Assembly: GCA_944390795.1 (NCBI GenBank)
Contig: CALXRI010000009.1
Coordinates: forward strand, 52,386-116,385
Reading direction: 5' to 3'
DNA: 64,000 bases
Source: an uncultured Victivallales bacterium
Lineage (GTDB): Bacteria > Verrucomicrobiota > Lentisphaeria > Victivallales > UBA1829
Shown piece after piece: positions 1 to 8,839 of the stretch. Under the pieces are notes generated by a model. The model ran no database searches. It was not told where the DNA came from and saw only the letters and a program-made list of their open reading frames with translations. The position numbers were made by a program, and so were the translations under genes. Within the stretch, counting starts at the first letter, position 1, and each line of letters opens with the position of its first letter.

Positions 1-1
1 C

Positions 2-2569
2 GACTTCTCCCTTCTGCTTGTCATCTGCCGCGCGGCGGATCCCTTCTGCGCAGCCTGGAATGAAATCCTGAAACGTCTTCTCGTCTGGGCGGCGCTACTC
101 GGAATTTTTCTTCATGCCGCATGGATCTTTCTTGCGCCATGGATCGGGAAACGCGGAATCCCCGACTTCTTCGCCATGCTGTCGCACGGTTCGGAAAAAG
201 CGCGGAAGATCGCCGCACCGCTTCTGACTCGCCGGATGCTGGCGGACGACACCGCCGCCGTCATCCGGGTTCTGACCCGTTCCATGGAATACTTCCTGCC
301 GCCAGCCGCACTTTGCCGTGCGGCGGCTTCCGAAGGCCTCCGTGCGGCGGGGCTTGCCGTCTGCGCCCTGCTTCTTCTGCTGATTCCGCTCGGAAAGGAC
401 GGAGGACTTGAGGGAAAACTCCTGACGCTCCGTTCCTGGCTCATGGGAGCCGGATGGACCAGCAGTATGCCGCTGGAAATCCGCTCTCTCTTCCCGGGGG
501 GAACCATCATCAAGCCCGGTGCGGAATGGGTTGTGAAGGTGGTATTCAACCGGGAACCGGAGGGGGAATCCCCCTCCGTCCGATGCATCATCGGAAAGGA
601 AACGCAAAGCATCCCGCTGGTTGCGATTTCCGCACGGGAATATCAGGCGCTCATGGCGCCCTTCTCCGGAGAATGCCGTTATGCGGTCGAAGCGGAAAAC
701 CGCCGCACAAGGGAATTTACAGTTCTGGCGCAGCCGTCCGCGCCGGTCGTCATCCGCCGCATCTCCCTGCATGCCGCCCCCGGAACGATCAGCCTGCCGC
801 CGGAACGGAAGAAGTGGACGGTTCCCGCCGGAGCGCGCATCGCGCTTGCGGCGGATGCGCCTGCAAACTGCCTCCGGCTTGAAATTTCCGGTTCCGGCGG
901 ACTCCGCAGACAGCTCCGCAAAGATCCCGCAACCGGATTCTGGAAGACTTCGTTCACCGTTTGGGAGAGCGGCGCCTTCTTCTTCCAGACGCTGGAAACG
1001 GACGGCACGCGCGGCGGATCCGAACTCTACACGCTCGAAATTCAGCAGGACAATCCGCCGTCGGTCAGAATTGCGGCGCCGGCGAATCTCGCGCCGCTGC
1101 ATCATCCCGGATCCTTCACGGTGGAAGCGGACGACGACTTCGCGCTCAAAAGCGTCACGCTCCACCTCAACAATCTCAACGGAGGCATTGAAACACTGGA
1201 AGGGGCGGCGCTCTCCGGCACGGAACGGGAATGGAAGGAACCGTTCCGTCTGACCGTTACGAAATCCGCGCGCCTCATCACTTCCGTCATTGCCGTTGCG
1301 GCGGAGGCGGAGGAAAACTCTCCCGTCCGCAGGAACGCCTTCTCGGGCATTCAGTTCCATCCCGTCGTCGTGGAATCCGAATCCGAAATGCTGAACAACC
1401 CGCAGGTGATCCGCGCATTCCGGGAATGGAGAAAAAACCGCAGATACGAGGAGCCGAACAAAAAGATCCCGCCGCCGGAAAGTCCGGACAAACAGAAAGA
1501 GCCGGAGCAAAGGCAGAATACGGAAAAGAATCACAGCGAGTCTCCCGAAGGGAAACAGAAATCCGACGACAGCCGGCAGGGAAAATCCGACTCCGGAAAA
1601 CAGGACGCAGCGCCGGAAAAACATCCCGATGAGAGACGGAATGCCGGAAACGGACAGGAAAAAGACAAAAAACAGAATGACCGGAAAGGAGCGGATTCCG
1701 GAGAAGAACAGAATGCCGGAAACGGACAGGAAAAAGGAGAGAAAGGCTCCGCCGGAAAGCAAAACGCAAAACAAGAATCCGCCCAGACAGGAGGAGAACA
1801 GGACGGGAATTCCGGCAAGGAAGCTTCCCGGCAGGAACAGGCTCCATCCGGCGGAAAGGAAAACGGCGATTCCCCCGGAACACCGGGAGGGACCTCTCCC
1901 GGAAAAGGAACGGGCAGCGCACCCGCCGGAGAACAGGGGGAAGGTTCCGAAGGAAAAGATACAGAAGGAAAACAGGGCTCCCCGGACGGAAAGCAGAATG
2001 ACGGAGGCGGACAGGAAGCCGGCGCGCACAGAGGCCCGGGCAGAAAACAGAAACAGACGGGAAACGGACAGGCGCAGGCAGGACGGACCAGAGCCCAGGC
2101 CGCGGACGGATCGTCACAGGGCGGAAACCCTGCGGCCCCGGGCGGAGGCGGAAACACTGCGCTGAATACGGGGCGCAATGCGGAAAATCCGGAAGAGAAA
2201 GAAACCTCCTCCCCGCCGGAAGTCGTCGTCGGCACCGCGCGCCGGGGCGACGGGAAGAAGTCCGGTCCGCAGCAGGAAAAAACGCCTCCGCAAAATGAGC
2301 TTCCGCAAAATACGGAAAAAGACAGACCCTGGTCCATGGAAGACGACAACCGCCTGCATGCGGATCCCTCCGGCGGAAAACGGGAAACGCTCCTTCTGAA
2401 GGAAACCGGAATCGAAGTGGTTCCAGACAGAAAATACACCCAGGATCAGAAGAGCGAACTGGAGCGGGCAATCCGCCGCTACGATGCAGTCCGCGCCCGT
2501 CTGAGTGATGCGGAACGCCGCACAGCCGATGAATATTACCGCCGTCTCCGGGAAATTCTCAGGCAATGA
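2..2569 (+). CDS. DUF4175-like membrane protein with low-complexity tail (5' end missing)
   Basis: The frame is open from the left edge of the window, so the true start lies outside it. Hydrophobic stretches near codons 30-50 and near window position 345-400 look like membrane segments. They are followed by a periplasmic part of about 350 residues; its phrase DDDFALKSVTLHLNNLNGG is typical of DUF4175-like proteins of Planctomycetes and Verrucomicrobia. From about position 1420 to 2330 the protein is a Gly/Gln/Glu/Lys/Ser-rich disordered tract. It ends in a short charged helix (REILRQ at the terminus). In related phyla such proteins sit beside MoxR/VWA genes; those would lie to the left. The family assignment is by resemblance and the biochemical role is unknown. 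Confidence 0.6.
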   Translation, partial: DFSLLLVICRAADPFCAAWNEILKRLLVWAALLGIFLHAAWIFLAPWIGKRGIPDFFAMLSHGSEKARKIAAPLLTRRMLADDTAAVIRVLTRSMEYFLPPAALCRAAASEGLRAAGLAVCALLLLLIPLGKDGGLEGKLLTLRSWLMGAGWTSSMPLEIRSLFPGGTIIKPGAEWVVKVVFNREPEGESPSVRCIIGKETQSIPLVAISAREYQALMAPFSGECRYAVEAENRRTREFTVLAQPSAPVVIRRISLHAAPGTISLPPERKKWTVPAGARIALAADAPANCLRLEISGSGGLRRQLRKDPATGFWKTSFTVWESGAFFFQTLETDGTRGGSELYTLEIQQDNPPSVRIAAPANLAPLHHPGSFTVEADDDFALKSVTLHLNNLNGGIETLEGAALSGTEREWKEPFRLTVTKSARLITSVIAVAAEAEENSPVRRNAFSGIQFHPVVVESESEMLNNPQVIRAFREWRKNRRYEEPNKKIPPPESPDKQKEPEQRQNTEKNHSESPEGKQKSDDSRQGKSDSGKQDAAPEKHPDERRNAGNGQEKDKKQNDRKGADSGEEQNAGNGQEKGEKGSAGKQNAKQESAQTGGEQDGNSGKEASRQEQAPSGGKENGDSPGTPGGTSPGKGTGSAPAGEQGEGSEGKDTEGKQGSPDGKQNDGGGQEAGAHRGPGRKQKQTGNGQAQAGRTRAQAADGSSQGGNPAAPGGGGNTALNTGRNAENPEEKETSSPPEVVVGTARRGDGKKSGPQQEKTPPQNELPQNTEKDRPWSMEDDNRLHADPSGGKRETLLLKETGIEVVPDRKYTQDQKSELERAIRRYDAVRARLSDAERRTADEYYRRLREILRQ
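1639..1736 (+). repeat. In-frame direct repeat in the low-complexity tract
   Basis: The same roughly 26 bases begin at 1639 and at 1711, exactly 72 bases (24 codons) apart, and encode NAGNGQEK twice. This points to recent slippage or duplication inside the disordered part of the first gene. Confidence 0.8.
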
Positions 2570-2585
2570 ACCTCCCCGGCCGGGA

Positions 2586-2640
2586 CATGCGGCGGATCGG
2601 GGATTTCCTCTGCGGCAGCCGGCGGCTTCAGCCCGCCTCA
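2586..2640 (+). repeat. Partial, diverged copy of the dispersed intergenic repeat
   Basis: This stretch between two convergent genes shares the core ATCGGGGATTTC and the following GC-rich block with the complete element at 17770-17892. The right half of that element, with its GCGATGC hairpin, is not present. It touches the last bases of folP. The similarity was judged by eye. Confidence 0.4.
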
Positions 2641-3516
2641 GCCCGCCACGGGGTCCGGACGGCAGAGACGGAACGCCGTCATCGACTCCAGCGCCATCGG
2701 GACATTGTGAACGCGTACAAATTCAATCCCCTGCGCAGCAAGAGAGGCGAGCACACCCGCAGTCGCATAATCCCGCTCCGACGCCGGTTTCCCTGCGCAT
2801 ACACGCGCCAGAAACGATTTGCGCGACGGGGCATAGTAAAGCGGCGCCCCGACCTTCTTCCGCAGCTCAGCGGCCCCTCTGACAAGCGCCAGATTCTGTT
2901 CCGGCGTCTTGGCAAATCCCAGTCCCGGATCCAGCAGAATGGAATCCGGAGAAATTCCCGCCGCAACGGCCCGTTCAAACGCATGATTGAGACAGTCGGC
3001 AACCTCGGCGCAGACATCCGAATAACGCAAGTGTTCCGGATTCTGCATCGTCTGCGGCGTTCCGCGCATGTGCATCAGAATCACAGCCGCGTGCGCTCCG
3101 GAAACAACGGATGCCATCTCCGGATCAAAGGTCATGGCGCTGATGTCGTTGACGATGTCAGCGCCCGCATCCAGCGCCGCCGCCGCAACCGCGGCTTTGC
3201 GCGTATCGACGCTGATGACGGCATCGCCCCGCGCCTCCTTCAAGGCACGGATCACGGGAACGAGCCGTTCGATTTCAACAGAGACGGGAACTTCTTCCGC
3301 CCCGGGACGCGTGGATTCGGCTCCGACGTCAATGCCGCAGGCCCCCGCATCAAGCATTGCGAGTGCGCCGCGCACGGCCCGATCCGGATCCAGAAAACGC
3401 CCTCCGTCGCTGAAGGAGTCCGGCGTCACATTCAGGATGCCGAAAAGTGCCGGAATTCCGTCCGCACCGTATTCCAGAATGCGGTCATTCCTCAGTTTCA
3501 GGCTTTTCAGGGCCAT
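2638..3516 (-). CDS. folP: Dihydropteroate synthase
   Basis: Cytoplasmic TIM-barrel enzyme of folate synthesis. It condenses 4-aminobenzoate with 6-hydroxymethyl-7,8-dihydropterin pyrophosphate and is the target of sulfonamides. Signatures visible are NVTPDSFSDGG near residue 29, GAESTRPGA near 67, DIVNDISA, LDPGLGFAKT and APSRKSFLA, and the 292-residue length is normal. The start overlaps the end of gyrA by 32 bases, so the two genes are almost certainly co-transcribed with translational coupling. It is the last gene of the gyrA unit and meets the preceding plus-strand gene tail to tail. Confidence 0.95.
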   Translation of the reverse strand: MALKSLKLRNDRILEYGADGIPALFGILNVTPDSFSDGGRFLDPDRAVRGALAMLDAGACGIDVGAESTRPGAEEVPVSVEIERLVPVIRALKEARGDAVISVDTRKAAVAAAALDAGADIVNDISAMTFDPEMASVVSGAHAAVILMHMRGTPQTMQNPEHLRYSDVCAEVADCLNHAFERAVAAGISPDSILLDPGLGFAKTPEQNLALVRGAAELRKKVGAPLYYAPSRKSFLARVCAGKPASERDYATAGVLASLAAQGIEFVRVHNVPMALESMTAFRLCRPDPVAG

Positions 3517-6271
3517 CGGAGTCTCCGTCTTCCGTAAGTTCTTCGGGCGGAACCTCCATCTCCTCGAAATCGTCGTCCTTTTTCCCGAAGGGAATCTGTT
3601 CGACGCCCGCGGCGACCATCACATTTTCCGCGTCATTTTCCGAAGTATGTTCCTCCGCCTCGACTTCGACCACGATCGTCGCGCCCGTGACCTTGTCCCC
3701 TTTGCGGAGATCCATGATGCGCACCCCCATCGAGGCGCGTCCGACAATGCGGATCTCATCCACGGGAATGCGCGACACCTGTCCGCGCTCGGTGGTCAGA
3801 ATCAGCTCGTCGCCGTGTTTCACGCGAAGCGCCGCGATCACGACCTCGCCGGGGCGGAGATTCAGGTTCTTCACCCCTTTTGCGCCGCGTCTTGTCAGGC
3901 GGTAGGTATCGACGTAACTGCGCTTGCCCATGCCGCCGCTCGTCACGACCAGCAGCTGCGGACGGCCGTCGTCCTCGATCTCCTCTTCGTCACTTCCTTC
4001 GGCGCTTTCCGCATCGTCATCGACGGCCTCCTCTTCGGATTCCGCATCCGGAATGTCCGTTTCGGACGCTTCCGGCTTTTCCATTTCCTCTCCGGAGGGT
4101 TCGCCGGGTTCCGCCGCGGGGATTTCAGAAGCATCAGCCGCAGGCACGACTTCCATGCTGACAATCTCATCGTCGGGCAGCTTGAAGCGGATGCCGGTCA
4201 CACCTCGTGTGGCGCGCCCCATCGTGCGGACATCGGTTTCGACAAAACGGCACGCCATGCCTTTTGCAGTGGAGAGAATGATTTCGCTCGCACCGTCGGC
4301 AATTTCGGCGCCGATCAGGTCGTCGCCTTCCTCGATCACGATGGCGCGCAGTCCGAGATTCCGCAGATGGCGGAACTCGCGGAGCGCGGTCTTCTTGATG
4401 ACGCCGCGTTTCGTCGCCATGACAATCGACAGATTCTCCTGGTCGAACATCTCCTTCTGAAGCGTCAGCATTGCGCGGATCTGTTCGCCCGGCTCAATTT
4501 TGATGAGATTGACGATCGCCTTGCCCTTTCCGGTCCTCGCCCCTTCCGGGATGTCGTAGACGTTCAGCCAGTACATGAAGCCCCGGTCGGTGAAGAAGAA
4601 GATCAGGTCGTGGCTGTCCGCGTTGAACAGATGCTCGACATGATCCTCCTCCTTGGTCTCCATGCCGATGATGCCGACGCCGCCGCGATGCTGCGTGCGG
4701 TAGGTGTCCGACGGCACGCGCTTGATGTAGCCGGTATTGGAAACGGTAATGACACAGGAGTGGCGCGGGATCAGATCCGCATAGTTGATGTCGCCCTCGT
4801 CATAGGTGATCTCGGTCCGGCGCGGGTCGGCATAGCGGTTTTTCACATCGAGCAGTTCGTCCTTGATGACACCGAGCCGGAGCTCGCGGCTGGCAAGCAG
4901 ACTGCGCAGGTATTCGATCAGCTTCATGAGCTCGTCATATTCCTTCTGGAGATCTTCGATCGCCAGTCCTGTCAGCTGATGCAGACGCATGTCGAGAATC
5001 GCCGCGACCTGGAGCTTGCTCAGACCGAACCGGGCCATCAGCGCGGCTCCGGCCTCCTCGCGGGTGCGGGATTCGCGGATGATCTTCACGACTTCGTCAA
5101 TGTTCTGCACCGCGATCAGAAGGCCGCTGACAATGTGAGCGCGCGCCTCGGCCTTGTTCAGTTCGAACTGCGTCCGGCGGGTCACGACTTCAAGACGGTG
5201 ATCGACGAACGCCTGAAGCAGCTGCGAAAGATTCATCGTGCGCGGACGGTTGTGATCCACCACCAGAAGCTGGCAGCCGAGGATGCTCTCCATCTGCGTA
5301 TGCGCGTAGAGCTGGTTCAGCACGACCGACGCCATCGCGCCGCGCTTGATTTCAATGACAATCCGGATGCCGGTGCGCAGACTGGTCTCGTCGCGCAGGT
5401 CGGATATGCCGGTGATCTTCTTGTCCTTGACCAGATCGGCGATCTTCTTGACCATCATCTCCTTGTTGACGGCATAGGGAATCTCCTTGACAATGATCAT
5501 CTCCTTGCCGTTCTGTTCAACGATGTCGGCCTTCGCCCGGACCTTGATGACACCGTGCCCGGTCTCATACAGACTCCGGATCGGGTCGATGCCGCAGATG
5601 ACCGCGCCGGTCGGAAAGTCCGGCCCCGGCAGGAATTTCATCAGATCGCAAACGGTGGCGGACGGATTTTCCAGCAGATGGACGGTCGCGTCGATCACTT
5701 CGCCGAGATTGTGCGGCGGAATGTTCGTCGCCATGCCGACGCCGATGCCCATGCTCCCGTTCACCAGCAGATTCGGAAACTTTGCGGGCAGCACCTCCGG
5801 TTCCGTCGTGTTCTCGTCAAAGGTCGGAATCATTTCGACCGTGTCCTTGTCGATGTCCGCCAGCAGTTCTTCCGTGAAGCGCTCCATGCGGCATTCGGTA
5901 TAACGGTATGCCGCGGGCGGATCGCCGTCGATGCTGCCGAAATTGCCCTGTCCGTCGATCAGCGGCATGCGCATGGAAAAATCCTGCGCCATGCGGACAA
6001 GAGTATCATAAACCGACGAATCGCCGTGGGGATGGTATTTTCCAATCACTTCGCCGACCACGCGGGCGCTTTTCATATGGGGACGCGATTTCGCCAGTCC
6101 GAGCTGGCGCATTGCGTAAAGAATTCTGCGGTTGCAGGGCTTGAGCCCGTCACGCACATCAGGAATGGCTCTGCCGACATTCACGCTCAGGGAGTACTGC
6201 AGGTACGCAGTATGCATGATGTCTTCAATATTGACGGGAAAATCCCGTTTCTCAATTACGCTGTCACTCAT
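3485..6271 (-). CDS. gyrA: DNA gyrase subunit A with an acidic insertion
   Basis: Breakage-reunion subunit of type IIA topoisomerase; with GyrB it introduces negative supercoils. The catalytic tyrosine is Tyr124 ([10 protein letters not shown]). The quinolone pocket [10 protein letters not shown] carries Ser85 and Asp89, the sensitive-type residues. A GyrA-box-like QHRGGVG is present in the C-terminal beta-pinwheel. At 928 residues it is longer than usual: residues about 711-768 form a Glu/Asp/Ala/Ser-rich loop inserted in the C-terminal domain, and the last 40 residues are again acidic. The gene has its own promoter at 6354-6382 and overlaps folP. Confidence 0.96.
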   Translation of the reverse strand: MSDSVIEKRDFPVNIEDIMHTAYLQYSLSVNVGRAIPDVRDGLKPCNRRILYAMRQLGLAKSRPHMKSARVVGEVIGKYHPHGDSSVYDTLVRMAQDFSMRMPLIDGQGNFGSIDGDPPAAYRYTECRMERFTEELLADIDKDTVEMIPTFDENTTEPEVLPAKFPNLLVNGSMGIGVGMATNIPPHNLGEVIDATVHLLENPSATVCDLMKFLPGPDFPTGAVICGIDPIRSLYETGHGVIKVRAKADIVEQNGKEMIIVKEIPYAVNKEMMVKKIADLVKDKKITGISDLRDETSLRTGIRIVIEIKRGAMASVVLNQLYAHTQMESILGCQLLVVDHNRPRTMNLSQLLQAFVDHRLEVVTRRTQFELNKAEARAHIVSGLLIAVQNIDEVVKIIRESRTREEAGAALMARFGLSKLQVAAILDMRLHQLTGLAIEDLQKEYDELMKLIEYLRSLLASRELRLGVIKDELLDVKNRYADPRRTEITYDEGDINYADLIPRHSCVITVSNTGYIKRVPSDTYRTQHRGGVGIIGMETKEEDHVEHLFNADSHDLIFFFTDRGFMYWLNVYDIPEGARTGKGKAIVNLIKIEPGEQIRAMLTLQKEMFDQENLSIVMATKRGVIKKTALREFRHLRNLGLRAIVIEEGDDLIGAEIADGASEIILSTAKGMACRFVETDVRTMGRATRGVTGIRFKLPDDEIVSMEVVPAADASEIPAAEPGEPSGEEMEKPEASETDIPDAESEEEAVDDDAESAEGSDEEEIEDDGRPQLLVVTSGGMGKRSYVDTYRLTRRGAKGVKNLNLRPGEVVIAALRVKHGDELILTTERGQVSRIPVDEIRIVGRASMGVRIMDLRKGDKVTGATIVVEVEAEEHTSENDAENVMVAAGVEQIPFGKKDDDFEEMEVPPEELTEDGDSDGPEKPETEE

Positions 6272-6353
6272 TTTTCATTCCTTGCCTGTCGTTATTTTCA
6301 ATCTGAATTTTTCCGATGAAAAACTGCCGGGGCAACCCCCCGAAAGAGAGGGT

Positions 6354-6382
6354 AATATACACGCTTTTTCCTCGAAACGCAA
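6354..6382 (-). promoter_or_regulatory. Predicted promoter of gyrA-folP
   Basis: On the minus strand, TTGCGT at 6382-6377 and TATATT at 6359-6354 are 17 bases apart. This gives a leader of about 75 bases before the gyrA start, containing a small GGGG-TTG-CCCC hairpin. Confidence 0.6.
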
Positions 6383-6384
6383 GG

Positions 6385-6401
6385 ACGCGTACGCGTGCGC
6401 G
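6385..6401. other. Alternating purine-pyrimidine tract (possible Z-DNA) with a 12-bp palindrome
   Basis: ACGCGTACGCGTGCGCG is 17 bases of strict purine-pyrimidine alternation, and its first 12 bases are a perfect palindrome. It lies 3 bases upstream of the gyrA -35 hexamer. Such sequences are known to flip to Z-DNA under negative supercoiling; that it does so here is inference. Confidence 0.6.
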
Positions 6402-6432
6402 AAGAGATTTTTAGAGGAAAAAAGCCCGGAAA

Positions 6433-8763
6433 TCAGTTCGGCCCGAAGGAGGCGCCCATGTTGAAATGGAAGCGCAGGGAATTCGATACGCCGTCCTGCT
6501 TGTTGATGATCGGAAATGCCAGATCGAGCCGGATCGGCGCATTGACGTTCGGCAGCTTGATGCGGAGCCCGTAACCGATGCCCATGTTGACCGTCCGGAA
6601 CTGGAAGCGTTCCGGCCCGGCGTCGCCGATATCCACAAAGAACGCGCCGCGCACGATGCTGTAAATCGGATGGGAGAGTTCCGCCGTCACGATATACATG
6701 GTCTGCCCGCCGTAGTTGTCATGACGGTAATCCTCGGGACCGATGCTGCGGTAGGGAAAGCCGCGGACGGAATCGCCGCCGCCGAGGAAATACCGCTCAA
6801 ACAGCGGAACCATCCCCGGTTCGCCGATATTGGAGAGGAAACCGACCTTCGCGCCGGCGCTGAAAACAAACCAGTCATTGAAGAACGAATAGTGATACGT
6901 TCCCTTGGCTTCCAGGCGGAGATAGTCGTTGGTCGCTCCGAACGCCTGGGAGGTGAAGGCCGCCAGTCCGCCGATGCTGTAGCCGCGCGTCGGATCGGTG
7001 GCGCTGTTGCGCGTATCGCGCTCCAGGGAGAGCTGAAGACGACCGACCAGCTCATTTCCCTTGCTCTCCTGGAAACGGTAAGACATTTTCCGTCTCATGT
7101 CGTAAATCCGGACCTGCTCAAAGGTGTAACCGACGGACGCGGTCGTGAAATCGTCGAAGATCCGCTTGGTCAGAGAGGTCGAAAAGCCGATCCGCCGTTC
7201 GGACCAGTCGTCATAATCCAGATTTCGGACATATCCCGAGATGTCCCAGCGCAGCGGAATGCCGAACAGCCAGGGTTCCGTGAAGTCCAGTTCGAAATTG
7301 TAACGCTCAAGCCCCATCACGGCAAGAAGGCGCATACGCTGCCCGCCGCCGGTGAAGTAGTTCCACGGATCCAGAATGTCCATGTTGTTGTGTGTGATTT
7401 CAAGCATTCCGGACAGACTGTCGGTATCCGACCAGGATCCGCCGATCTTCGCATCGATGAACCGCTTCTCCTTGAGGGTAATGTCGATATCCTTCGTATC
7501 CGGAGTCCCCATTTCGGACGTTCTGGCGACCGCGTCCACTTTTTCAAAGTAGCCCATGCCCATCAGACGGCTCTTGGCAAGCTTGACCATGTTCTTGTCC
7601 ACCGGATCGCCGGGAATCATCGGAAGTTCGCGCCGGATCACATAATCCTTGGTGTACTTGTTGCCCGAAATCAGGATGTCGTGGATCTTATAAAGCGGGC
7701 CTTCCTTGAGCTTATAGGCAAGATCGACCGTATGCGTCTTGTAATTCGGAATGCGGATCGGGCTGACGAGAAAATCGGCATACCCGAGACGGCTGTATTT
7801 GTTGTCAAGCGCCTCCGCTCCGTCATTCTCCAGTTTGCTGGAAAACGTCATTCCGGGTTTCAGCGGAATCAGTCCGACAAGTTCCTCGGGCTTGAAACGT
7901 TCGGCGCCCTCCACATAGACCTTGCCGACTTTGTAGGGCTCGCCTTCCTCCACCGTGAAGGTCACGTCGACAATCTCCGGATTTTCGGGATCCTCGGTGA
8001 CTTTCACGTCGGTCACCTTGAAATCCAGATATCCCTTCTGCCAGTAGAGCTCGCGGAGACGGACGGGATCGCGCCCGAGCTCCTCGCGGTTCAGCAGACC
8101 GTAGTCAAAAATCCAGCTGAACCACGGATGGCTCAGGAAGGAGTGCCGCGTCGCAATCGCGTCATGGAGCTCGCTCTCGGAATAAACGGACGCTCCGGGA
8201 AATGTCACCTTTCCGACACGCAGACGGAGATTTTCCGTGATGTTGAATACGATTCTGATGTGATTCTCATCGATTTTTTCGATTTTCGGAATGACGATCG
8301 CATCGTTCAGCCCTTTGGAAAGATAGAATTTACGGAGCGCGTCGGCGCTGTTCCGCAGCGCCATGTCATTCAGAGGCACTCCGGTGGCGACGGAAATCTC
8401 CTCCGCCAGTTTTTTCGCGTCATATTTTTTGTTGCCGGTGAAAACAACCTCCCGCACAACCGGTTTGGGTGTGATCTTGAAAATAATTTCAATCTTTCCG
8501 TCCGGCGTCTTGCGGGTTTCCGACGCCACGTCCGAAAACATTCCCATGGCGTGAAGGCGCTTGATGTCGTCATTGACCGTGCGTTCGCTGTACATTCCCC
8601 CCTTGCGGCTCTGAACATTATAGCGGAGCACATCCTCCCCGAATTTATAGTCCGACCCCTGGTCGAAGGAAACGGAAGCGATTTCCTGGGCCGCGGCAGG
8701 ACGGCAGAAACAGAAGGCGCCCAGCACCATTCCCGCCGTCAAGATTACCGTCAATTTGTTCAT
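6433..8763 (-). CDS. bamA: Outer-membrane assembly factor BamA (Omp85)
   Basis: Outer-membrane beta-barrel insertase. The chosen start gives a 26-residue signal peptide (MNKLTVILTAGMVLGAF, ending AAAQ) with GGGA about 10 bases upstream; a start eight codons earlier would spoil the signal peptide. Five POTRA-like repeats fill roughly residues 25-420, for example VREVVFTGNKKYD and YKIHDILISGNKYT. A 16-strand-type barrel follows, with FLGGGDSVRGFPYRSIGPED standing for the conserved VRGF motif of loop 6. The last residues are GASFGPN rather than a terminal Phe. Other BAM subunits, skp and lpxD are not adjacent. It shows that the organism is diderm. Confidence 0.93.
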   Translation of the reverse strand: MNKLTVILTAGMVLGAFCFCRPAAAQEIASVSFDQGSDYKFGEDVLRYNVQSRKGGMYSERTVNDDIKRLHAMGMFSDVASETRKTPDGKIEIIFKITPKPVVREVVFTGNKKYDAKKLAEEISVATGVPLNDMALRNSADALRKFYLSKGLNDAIVIPKIEKIDENHIRIVFNITENLRLRVGKVTFPGASVYSESELHDAIATRHSFLSHPWFSWIFDYGLLNREELGRDPVRLRELYWQKGYLDFKVTDVKVTEDPENPEIVDVTFTVEEGEPYKVGKVYVEGAERFKPEELVGLIPLKPGMTFSSKLENDGAEALDNKYSRLGYADFLVSPIRIPNYKTHTVDLAYKLKEGPLYKIHDILISGNKYTKDYVIRRELPMIPGDPVDKNMVKLAKSRLMGMGYFEKVDAVARTSEMGTPDTKDIDITLKEKRFIDAKIGGSWSDTDSLSGMLEITHNNMDILDPWNYFTGGGQRMRLLAVMGLERYNFELDFTEPWLFGIPLRWDISGYVRNLDYDDWSERRIGFSTSLTKRIFDDFTTASVGYTFEQVRIYDMRRKMSYRFQESKGNELVGRLQLSLERDTRNSATDPTRGYSIGGLAAFTSQAFGATNDYLRLEAKGTYHYSFFNDWFVFSAGAKVGFLSNIGEPGMVPLFERYFLGGGDSVRGFPYRSIGPEDYRHDNYGGQTMYIVTAELSHPIYSIVRGAFFVDIGDAGPERFQFRTVNMGIGYGLRIKLPNVNAPIRLDLAFPIINKQDGVSNSLRFHFNMGASFGPN

Positions 8764-8807
8764 CAAGCTCATTTCCCAAATTATCAAAAAAAATTAAACA
8801 TCCGGCA

Positions 8808-8836
8808 ACTATAATCCGCCTTCCGGGAAATTTCAA
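8808..8836 (-). promoter_or_regulatory. Predicted promoter of bamA
   Basis: On the minus strand, TTGAAA (8836-8831) and TATAGT (8813-8808) are separated by 17 bases. It lies in the 76-base gap after dnaB and gives a leader of about 40 bases. Confidence 0.55.
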
Positions 8837-8839
8837 ATT

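Noticed and set aside
3068..6319. Very long open frame on the plus strand opposite gyrA
   Set aside because: It is a mirror frame caused by the codon bias of a GC-rich gene; the translation has no recognisable domain, and gyrA on the other strand is certain.
6466..8814. Long plus-strand frame opposite bamA
   Set aside because: Same effect; no ribosome site or family resemblance, and the minus-strand BamA has a signal peptide and POTRA repeats.
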